Under the pieces are notes generated by a model. The model was not told where the DNA came from. It did not search any database and worked only from the letters and a program-made list of their open reading frames with translations. 53,042 nt of DNA. It comes from Aureococcus anophagefferens (taxonomy: Eukaryota; Sar; Pelagophyceae; Pelagomonadales; Pelagomonadaceae). Positions 45,883 to 53,042 of this stretch are shown here, piece after piece (position 1 is the stretch's first letter; each line of letters opens with the position of its first letter). A program made the translations under genes and the position numbers. The stretch covers positions 50,546 to 103,587 of the forward strand of contig NW_008705611.1 of the NCBI RefSeq assembly GCF_000186865.1, given 5' to 3'.

Positions 45883-46923
45883 TCTTTTCTACCTGTGAGG
45901 CGGAAGCGGGTGAACCGGCAGCTAGGCGCAGCGGTAGCGGAAAAGTTTTCGTGCCCGCGCGTCGATTGCGGGGCGCTCTCTCTGTCGTCTTTGCGTCGGG
46001 CGACGTCGGGACCGCTTCGGAACCGCTTCGCGTCTAGTTTTCGCCGTCCGCCGTCGTCGCGTCGCGTCTCCCGTCTCTCTCGAGCGGAGCGGAGACGACG
46101 AAAGCGGCGGCCGACGCGGTCGCCCGTCGGCGGCCGCGCGCGCCCAGGCGGCCGGTCCCGTGGTGCCCCCCGCGGCGCGGCGGGTCTGCGGCGCGGCCGC
46201 GGCGTGCGCCGGGCCGTGCGCGCGTACCGCCGGCCCGGTTGGCGTCGCGTCGCGTCTCGAGTTGAGTCGGCGACGCGCACGGAGAGCGGAGCGCCGAGCA
46301 GCCGCCAGATTTCGTTGTCATCGCGTCCGCAGGGTGTTGGTAGGCGGGGGCGACGGCGCGCGCCACGCGGGGCGCGCGAAATGGCGAGTTCTAGGGCGCG
46401 GCGGCGCGCAGGTAAGGCGGCGAGACGATGCGCTCGCTGGAGGCGGAGCAGCAAAAGCGTCGCCGGCGATCGCCGCCGGGGGTCCGCCTGCGCCCTGTCG
46501 CACCTCCGGCCCCCACGTGTGCGCCTCAGGCGGTCTACAGCGCCATATTCGCGACGCAGTCCGATCCCACACCACCAGTTCCGAGCGCGGACGCGAGATC
46601 CGAGCCACTTCGATGTCGCACTGCGTGGACGGCGCGTAGACGCGAGCTCCGCGGCGCGGTACCGCCGCGGCCGCCGCGGCCGCGCGGTCCGCAACCTGGC
46701 GGCGAGGCCCGCGGCGGCGGCGACGACCGAGCCCCCGCGAGGCCTGCGGAGCACGACAGCTCCGTGGCCTCGCGTCGTGGCCGCGTGTGCGGCTGCGCGG
46801 CGCTCGCCGGGGTCGAGGTCGACCGCCGGCGCCCGAAGCGCCACTCGACGACGGCTCGAGCTCATCGGGCGACAGCCGAAGAAGCGCGCGTCGCAGCCGC
46901 CGCATAAACGCGCGCACAATACC
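45883..46923. promoter_or_regulatory. Largest gene-free interval, between uL23 and RIO2
   Basis: About 1,040 bp separate the divergent starts of uL23 (45882) and RIO2 (46924). Open frames on both strands are Arg-rich without motifs or ATG support. The left part has recurrent GTCGCGTC-type words (46050-46080, 46245-46260). It most likely holds two strong housekeeping promoters and 5' leaders. I recognise no RNA gene in it. Confidence 0.45.
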
Positions 46924-48354
46924 ATGGGCAAGCTCGACGTGCAGGTCATGCGCCACATGACCAAGGACGACTACCGCGTGCTCACGGCGGTGGAGATGGG
47001 CATGCGCAACCACCACGCGGTGCCCGTGCCGCTCATCGTGTCCATCGCGGGCCTGCGCCACGGCGGCGCGGCCAAGTTCCTCAACACGCTGCTGCGCTTC
47101 AAGCTCGTCTACCACGACTGCGCCAAGTACGACGGCTACCGGCTCACGTGGATGGGCTACGACGTGCTCGCGCTGAACGTCTTCTGCCGGCGCGGCTCCG
47201 TGGACTCCGTGGGCCGGAAGATCGGCGAGGGCAAGGAGTCGGACGTCTTCGAGGGCTACCGGCATGCCGACGGCCGCCGCGTCGTCATCAAGCTCCACCG
47301 CCTCGGGAAGACGTCGTTCAAGCGCGTCAAGGACACGCGCGACTACCTCGAGGGCCGGTCGTCGGCGGGCAACTGGCTCAACATGAGCCGCCTCGCCGCG
47401 AAGCGCGAGTGGGACTTCCTGAACTGCCTCCACGACGACGGCGCCTTCCGCGTGCCCGAGCCCCTGGACCAGAACCGCCACGGCGTCGTCATGTCCTTGG
47501 CGCCGGGGCTGCCGCTGTACCAGCTCGGCGCCGAGGGCTGCCTCGCGGACCCGGCGACGGTGCTCGACGACTGCGTGAACGTGAGCCGCCTGCTCGCGCG
47601 GCGCGGCCTCATCCACTGCGACCTCAACGAGTTCAACCTGATCGTCGACTCGCCGACGTCGACGGTGACGCTCATCGACTTCCCGCAGATGATCTCGACG
47701 AAGCACCCGAACGCGCACTTCTACTTCGAGCGCGACCTCAAGGGGCTCGTCAAGTTCTTCACGATGAAGCTCAAGTACGAGATCTCGCCCGAGGACGTCG
47801 CGGACATCCTGTCGCTCGACAACGCGCTCCGGGGCGACGACGAGGCGACGCCCGCGCGGCTCGACGTCGCGACGAAGGCGTCGGGCTACGACGGCACGCA
47901 GCCGGACAAGCGCCGGGGCAAGGGCAAGTACGAGGACGGCGAGGGCGCCGAGGGCGGCGGCGCGGACGACGACGACGACGACGGCGAGGCCGGCGACCCC
48001 GAGGCGGACGAGGACGAGACGGAGGACGAGACGGCGGGCGACTCGGAGGACGAGCCGGACGCCGCGGCGCTCCGCGCGGAGTTCCTCGCCATGGCGCGCC
48101 GCGACGCGCCGGCGGCCGACGAGCCGGCGCCGGCGCCGATGCGCGAGACCTTCTTCGACGACGAGCCCGAGGGCGAGGCCGCGGAGCGGCGCCAGGCGGC
48201 GGACGTGTGCACGCGCAAGCTCCGCCGCGAGCGGAGCAAGCAGACGGCGAAGCGCGCGAACCACAACGGCGCCGGCGCGTCGCGCAACTTCTCCAAGACG
48301 CGCACGGGCCACGGCAAGATCCGCCACAAGGACCACATCTTCGACTCGCTCTAG
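46924..48354 (+). CDS. RIOK2: RIO2 protein kinase (40S ribosome maturation)
   Basis: 476 residues from the ATG at 46924. The N-terminal winged helix (MGKLDVQVMRHMTKDDYRVL to AKYDGYRLTWMGYDVLAL) is followed by the RIO kinase core. It has the nucleotide loop GEGKESDVFEG (101-111), Lys123 in VVIKLHRLGKTSFK, catalytic HCDLNEFN with Asp233, and metal-binding Asp252 in LIDFPQM. The flexible loop (KDTRDYLEGRSSAGNWLNMS) is intact. The C-terminus is acidic, then Lys/Arg-rich with NHNGAGASRNFSKTRTGHGK. RIO2 acts as an ATPase/kinase on late pre-40S particles. Several near-invariant residues are present, so it should be active. Confidence 0.95.
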   Translation: MGKLDVQVMRHMTKDDYRVLTAVEMGMRNHHAVPVPLIVSIAGLRHGGAAKFLNTLLRFKLVYHDCAKYDGYRLTWMGYDVLALNVFCRRGSVDSVGRKIGEGKESDVFEGYRHADGRRVVIKLHRLGKTSFKRVKDTRDYLEGRSSAGNWLNMSRLAAKREWDFLNCLHDDGAFRVPEPLDQNRHGVVMSLAPGLPLYQLGAEGCLADPATVLDDCVNVSRLLARRGLIHCDLNEFNLIVDSPTSTVTLIDFPQMISTKHPNAHFYFERDLKGLVKFFTMKLKYEISPEDVADILSLDNALRGDDEATPARLDVATKASGYDGTQPDKRRGKGKYEDGEGAEGGGADDDDDDGEAGDPEADEDETEDETAGDSEDEPDAAALRAEFLAMARRDAPAADEPAPAPMRETFFDDEPEGEAAERRQAADVCTRKLRRERSKQTAKRANHNGAGASRNFSKTRTGHGKIRHKDHIFDSL

Positions 48355-48523
48355 GTCCTTTTCCTAACTTCGACTTTCGCTTTTTAGATCTGTCGCGCTG
48401 CCAAACAACACGGCGCGAAGCCAATGAAGTGCAACTAAGCCGTTGAAGATTCAAGTGCTTTGAAACTCTCCCAGAAGCGCTTCGCTTCGACCTGGGGCAG
48501 CCAGTCGGTCTGGCAGCCCGCCG

Positions 48524-51428
48524 ATGGCGCACAACGGCGAGGTGGTCAGCTACCAAGGCACGTCCTCCCTCCACGTCGCCAGGTTCGCGAAGCGCAGCGA
48601 GGCCGACGCCGCCTTCGACGCGCTGGGCTTCCACTACGCCTCCGTGCTCTTCAAAAAGGACTCGCACGGCTGGTGGAGCGTCGCGAAGACCTACGGCCTC
48701 CAGCGCACGGTCGACAGCCTCATCGCCGCCCGGGGCCGGGAGCGCGACGTCGAGGACGCGTCGACCGACGACCAGGCCGCGGAGCACGTCCGGGGCTCCG
48801 TCGTCGCGCGGCGCCGGAAGACGCCGCAGGGCCGCCAGTTCACGATTCTAGAGCTGCGCTTCGTGCGGCGGGGCCGGTCGCTGAGCCGCCAGGTCGTCTT
48901 CGCGTCCGTGGACCGCTTCACGAAGGCCCTGCGGGCCTTCGGGCAGACGGAGGGCGACATCGCGGAGTTCCGCGGCGCCGCGGCCAAAGCCGCGGTCTGC
49001 TGCGTCGCGCCGGACAGCGACGACGAGGCGCCGTCGCTGTCCGCGACGGCGACGGAGATGCTCGAGACGGCGCTCGCCGCGGACTGCGCCGCCGTCGAGG
49101 CCTGGCTCGACGCGTCCCAGGCCGTGGAGAAGGCCGTGCCGCGGCTCGGGTGCGGGTCCAAGGGCGTCGGCACCTACGGCGGCAAGGCCAAGGTCGGCGC
49201 GGGGTCCCTCGACGCGGCGACGCTGCGCAAGGCGCTGGAGACGGGCGCGCCGGAGGTGCGCGAGCCACCGCTTCGGACGCACGACTCACCCCCGTTTTTT
49301 ATAGGTGACGGTGCTCCTCGTCCCCAAGGCCCGCGACGACGACGCGGACGCGCGGAACCGGGGCCGCGCGCTCTTCCGCGTCGTCATCGACTGCCCGGCC
49401 CACTCGCTCGCCGTCGAGCTCGAGTCCCAGCGCTTCCAGGCCTTCGTGGACCTCGACGAGGCGCTCCGGGAGCGCCGCGCGCGGCCCCGGGACGGCGCGG
49501 ACGGCCGCTACGACTCCGTCGAGGCCGCGCTCGCGGAGTCGTTCGCCCCGGCGCCGCCGCCCTTCCCGCGGCGCTACGCGAAGCGGTCCTTCGCGACCTT
49601 CGGGAGCCCGCTGACGGGCCACGAGCTCGAGGACCGGCGGAGCGCGCTCGCGCTCTACTTCTCCGAGCTGCTGAAACGCGACGCCGGCGACGGCGGCGAG
49701 GACGCGCGGGCGGCGTTGGTCGGCTGGCTGCGGGCCATGGGGCCCCAGGCCGCCGACGACGACGCCGACGACAGGGCCGCGGCGAGCAGCCCGCCGCGCG
49801 GCGGCGGCGCCAAGGGCCTGCTCCGCGCGGGCGTCGGCCTCGTCTCCGCGTGGGCGTCTCGGGGCCGCGACGCGGCCGCGGAGCCGTCGGCGGCGAAGCG
49901 CGCCGGCGCCGCGGCGAAGAAGGGCCGGAGCCGCAAGGGCGCCGTGCCGCCGCGCATCAAGATGGCCCACGAGATGGACGCGCCCGACGGCGACCTCCGG
50001 CTCGGCGCGCGGTCGCGGCGCCGCCTCTTCGGCGTCGTCGACGACGGCGACGGCGACGAGGGCGGCCGCGACGTCGACGTCGAGTTCGAGGCCTTCGACA
50101 GCGAGGACGAGGCGGCGGGCGTCGCGGCCGTCGAGGAGGCCCCGCGGTCCGCGAGCCCGCCGCTCCGCATCTTCGGCCGCATCGACGACGGCGACGCGGA
50201 CGGCGGCGACGACCCCCCTGGCGTCGCCGCGCGCGAGCCGCCCGACGACGACGGCGAGGCCGCGGCGCTCCTCGAGGAGATGCGGGCCGCGCTCGAGCCG
50301 CAGAGCGACGAGGTGCTCATGTTCGCGCTCGCGGCCGTGGAGGGATTCGACGGCTGCGTGGCCGCGCGGCGCCGCGCGAGCCCCTTCGTCGTGTCCGCGC
50401 GCGTCTTCGACGACCTCAAGGAGGACTCGTGGCCCCAGACGTCGGAGCCGCGGCCCGCGGACGCCATGGCCTGGGCGCCGCCGTGCCAGTTCATCCTGCC
50501 GCTCGACGCGGCGGCGCGCGCGGCGCCGGACGGCGACGCCGACCGGCCCGAGACGGCGGAGGACGAGGCCGAGGACCCGCCGCGCCTGTCGAAGCCGCGG
50601 GTCGTCTTCGGCCTCCACGACGCGTCGCGCGGCAAGAGCTCCGACCCCGACGCGTCGCTGGAGTGCGTCTGCGTCCTCGACCCCGCGGACTACGCGGACA
50701 CGTCGGACGTGCGCCTGGATCTCGTCGACGACGAGCACGCGCGGCTCGGGGCCACGCTCGTGGGCCGGTGCCACGTCCTCTCGCGGGCCATCTTCGAGGC
50801 GTCGCGCGGCCGCATCCACTTCGACGCCGTCCTAGTGTACGAGAAGAAGAAGGCGACCCAGGGCGACCTGCTGGACGCGCTCTTCTGCAGCGTGGGCGTG
50901 GGCTTCGCCTGCGCCGACGCGGGCGGCGACGACGTCTTCTGCGGCGACTTCATGGACGGCGACGGCCCCGGGTCCGTCGAATTCTGCGGCGAGTTCTACG
51001 CGGAGGAGGACGACCTCGCGAAGCCCGGCGACGACGTCGTCGAGGAGGCGCTGGAGATCGAGGAGGGCGAGCTCGCGGGCGCGTTCACGCGGAGCGGCGG
51101 CGCGGACCCGAACTGGATCCGGCTGGGCGCGTGCGTGCCCGACGACCCGCGGCGGCCGCGCGCGCACGCGCCCAAGCCCGCGACGCTCGACCCGGGCTAC
51201 TCGAGCTTCCGCCGCTTCGACGTCCTGGGCCAGGTCGTCACCCAGGACTGGCACGTGGCCCTCGACGCGGACGCCGACGCCCACGGCTGGTCCTACGCGG
51301 CGTCGCTCAGCGCGACGGCGTGGCGCGCGGACGCGGCGCCGGGCCGCGTCTACCGCCGCCAGATCTGGCACCGCTACTCCGTCCGCCCGAACGCGAAGCA
51401 GGACGTCGACGTCGACGGGGAGGCGTAA
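48524..51428 (+). CDS. PX-like and dysferlin/peroxin-domain protein, two exons
   Basis: Exons 48524-49255 and 49305-51428 join in phase 0 to 951 residues; the 49-nt intron ends in a T-run and ATAG. Exon 1 holds a conserved domain shared with the next gene (VARFAKRSEADAAFDALGFH, ASVLFKKDSHGWWSVAKTYG, CCVAPDSDDEAPSLSATATE). Across the join lies a PX-like region (VTVLLVPKARDDD, APPPFPRRYAKRSFATFGSP, RSALALYFSELLKRD), with the Pro-rich turn used by PX domains to reach phosphoinositides. A long acidic linker, a beta-rich domain (DVRLDLVDDEHARLGATLVG) and a C-terminal dysferlin/peroxin-type motif follow (DWHVALDADADAHGWSYAAS, RVYRRQIWHRYSV). A membrane-trafficking or peroxisome role is inferred. 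Confidence 0.75.
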
Positions 51429-51468
51429 CGCATGGAGCGGCGTCCCCTCGTCGCCGCTGCGCATGGTC

Positions 51469-51603
51469 GTGTTGCGGTGCAACAACCGCTTTCGGAATTC
51501 CTCGTCTTCGGCCGAGTCGGATCCGAGTCGGGGCAGTGCCCGGAAGTTGCGCACCGTGTTGCAGTGCAACAACCGCTTTTCGGCCGAGCTCGAGTCGGGG
51601 CAG
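51469..51603. repeat. Imperfect direct duplication with a GTTGC/GCAAC palindrome
   Basis: A unit beginning GTGTTGC(G/A)GTGCAACAACC and ending GAGTCGGGGCAG occurs at 51469-51536 and, shortened, at 51556-51603. Each unit starts with the inverted repeat GTTGC-nGT-GCAAC. It occupies the spacer between the two PX-like paralogues. Confidence 0.8.
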
Positions 51604-51673
51604 CTTTCGGTGGCTGCGGCGGGCCTCGGCGGCCGCGGGACGACGCCTCCGGCCGTCGCCCGCCGTGAAGACC

Positions 51674-53042
51674 ATGGTCAAGGCCCACACGGCGGAGATC
51701 GTGACCCACGTCGAGACCGTGAAATTCGCGAAGCGCAGCGAGGCCGAGGAGGCGTTCCAGCTCCTGTCCTGGCGCCACGCGTCCGTGCTCTTCAAGAAGG
51801 ACTCGCACGGCTGGTGGCGCGTCGCGCGGAGCTACGGCCTCGCGGCGCGCGTGCAGCGCATCGTCGACAAGCGCGCCGCGGAGCGCGACGCGGAGGACCG
51901 GGACCCGCGGCACCTCGTCGCGTCCGTCGTCGCGCGGCGGCGGCGGAACGCGAAGGCGCGCCAGTTCACGGTCCTCGAGCTTCGCTTCGTGGCCAGGGGC
52001 GAGGACGGCGCCCGCGTGCGGCGCACGGTCTTCGCGGGCGTGGACCGCTTCGTCGACGCGCTCGAGGCCTTTGGCATCGACGGCGGCGCGACGGCGGGCT
52101 TCAAGCGCGAGGCCGAGCGGGCCGCGCACTGCTGCGTGAACCCCGACTCCGACGACGAGGCGCCGACGCTGAGCGCCGCGGCGACGGACATGCTCGAGGA
52201 GGCCGTGTGCCGCTTCCCCTACCAGATCCAGCTCTGGCTCGAGGCCGTCGCGGCCGTCGAGGCGGCGGTCCCCGCGCTCGCGTGCGACGAGAGCGGCGTG
52301 TCGACCTACGGCGGCGTCGCGCGCGTGGCGTCGAGCGCGCTGACCGTCGAGTGCCTCTGCGCCGTGCTGCGGGGCGGCGGGCCCGACGCGGCGGTCGCGG
52401 GGAACCGGGGCGCGGGCGGCGCGCTCGGCTTCGACGGCGCGCTCGACTGCCCGTCGCTCGCGCTCTCCGTGGACCTCCCGCGCTGCACGCTGGCGCGCCT
52501 CGAGGCGCTGGAGGCGGCGCTCGAGGACGCCGCGGCGGGCGCGTGGATCCTGCCCGTGTTCCCGAAGCGGTGGGTGAAGCGCGACTTCGCCCGCTTCGAC
52601 GACCGGCTCGACCGATTGGAGGCCGCGGACCGGACGGGCATGGTGCGGGCCTACCTGCAGCAGGTGCTCTGCCACGTCTTCCCCTCGCTCGACGCCCCCG
52701 GGCAGGCCATCGTCTGCGAGTGGCTCGGCGGCACGCCGGGGGACCCGCGGAGGCCGAAGCGGCCGCGGCTGAGCCTCGTCGCGGGCCCTTCGCCGGACGC
52801 GGACGCCGCGGCGCCCGTGCTCGAGCGGCGGCGCAGCTCCGCGGCGACGAAGCGCTTCCAGCGCCACGAGTCCGACAGCAGCGACGACGACGAGCGCGCG
52901 GCGGCGCCGCGCGCGGACGCGGGCGCGGCGCCGCGGCGGACCTCGCTGTCCAAGCTCTTCGGCGGCCGGTCGCCGACCGTCTTCGCGGCCAAGGCGCCCG
53001 CGGGGCCGTCGGAGGCGGAGAAGTTCGAGAAGACGCGCGCCG
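51674..53042 (+). CDS. PX-like protein, tandem paralogue, 3' end outside the window
   Basis: The open frame from the ATG at 51674 (MVKAHTAEIVTHVETVKFAK) runs to the window edge, 456 codons so far. It repeats the plan of the upstream gene: KFAKRSEAEEAFQLLSWRHA, SVLFKKDSHGWWRVARSYGL, HCCVNPDSDDEAPTLSAAAT, VSTYGGVARVASSALTVECL. A PX-like domain follows at about 265-350 (SVDLPRCTLARLEALEAALE, WILPVFPKRWVKRDFARFDD, MVRAYLQQVLCHVFPSLDAP). No intron is needed at the point where the paralogue has one. The later part is Ser/Arg-rich and acidic. Whether it also ends in a dysferlin-type motif cannot be seen. Confidence 0.75.
   Translation, partial: MVKAHTAEIVTHVETVKFAKRSEAEEAFQLLSWRHASVLFKKDSHGWWRVARSYGLAARVQRIVDKRAAERDAEDRDPRHLVASVVARRRRNAKARQFTVLELRFVARGEDGARVRRTVFAGVDRFVDALEAFGIDGGATAGFKREAERAAHCCVNPDSDDEAPTLSAAATDMLEEAVCRFPYQIQLWLEAVAAVEAAVPALACDESGVSTYGGVARVASSALTVECLCAVLRGGGPDAAVAGNRGAGGALGFDGALDCPSLALSVDLPRCTLARLEALEAALEDAAAGAWILPVFPKRWVKRDFARFDDRLDRLEAADRTGMVRAYLQQVLCHVFPSLDAPGQAIVCEWLGGTPGDPRRPKRPRLSLVAGPSPDADAAAPVLERRRSSAATKRFQRHESDSSDDDERAAAPRADAGAAPRRTSLSKLFGGRSPTVFAAKAPAGPSEAEKFEKTRA

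Noticed and set aside
48355..48523. An introner end suggested by GTTGAAGATT at about 48443.
   Set aside because: Only ten bases match and none of the family core is nearby.
1..53042. A CRISPR array, phage, insertion sequence or bacterial operon.
   Set aside because: No spaced repeats, transposases or polycistronic spacing are seen; introns and eukaryotic families dominate.

Overview
The window is nuclear DNA of a very G+C-rich, gene-dense eukaryotic alga. Two genes carry plastid-type targeting sequences and belong to plastid/cyanobacterial families (DUF3119, DUF4336). There are also mitochondrial genes (BCS1-like AAA proteins, a citrate-type carrier), eukaryotic ribosome-assembly genes (RIO2 kinase, uL23, an SLX9-like protein), short spliceosomal introns, and about 200-bp insertion-derived introns that look like introner elements. 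This combination fits a pelagophyte stramenopile such as Aureococcus anophagefferens. The species is inferred from general features and is not proven by any marker in the window.

Layout, left to right. 1-8659: a truncated GMC oxidoreductase, a secreted protein, an unknown nuclear-type protein, a three-exon homologue of the vertebrate SANT/BTB protein SANBR (KIAA1841), an ankyrin+TPR protein and an unknown basic protein. 9184-15582: a U-box protein, a four-helix membrane protein with an unresolved frame change, a small unknown gene, a MYND-RING-Sel1 gene broken by an in-frame TAG, an unknown small gene and a plastid DUF3119 gene. 15596-19427: two head-to-head BCS1-like AAA ATPase paralogues. 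19458-31009: an F-box-like gene diverging from a five-exon gene of about 3,019 codons whose four introns are all about 190-200 bp related insertions. 31116-41976: plastid DUF4336, an ankyrin gene, a YecM-like gene, a small membrane protein, a citrate-type mitochondrial carrier, a second ankyrin gene, a TPR protein, an alpha/beta hydrolase and a putative lipocalin-like plastid protein. 41986-48354: a DEK-C/TFIIS-N chromatin-type protein, SLX9-like, CFAP97-like, uL23 and RIO2. 48524-53042: two tandem paralogues with PX-like domains; the complete one ends in a dysferlin/peroxin-type motif.

Genes mostly alternate strand and convergent stop codons may lie only 3 to about 40 bp apart, so transcripts must overlap at their 3' ends. 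Starts are commonly head-to-head over 150-500 bp. Several introns are best explained with GC-AG boundaries. The most interesting object is the giant EF-hand/IQ/CLU-like/LamG-like/LRR gene. It has captured four copies of one introner family, one of them in antisense orientation, with near-duplicated flanks that help supply the splice sites. All functions are calls from reading motifs; no database search was run.
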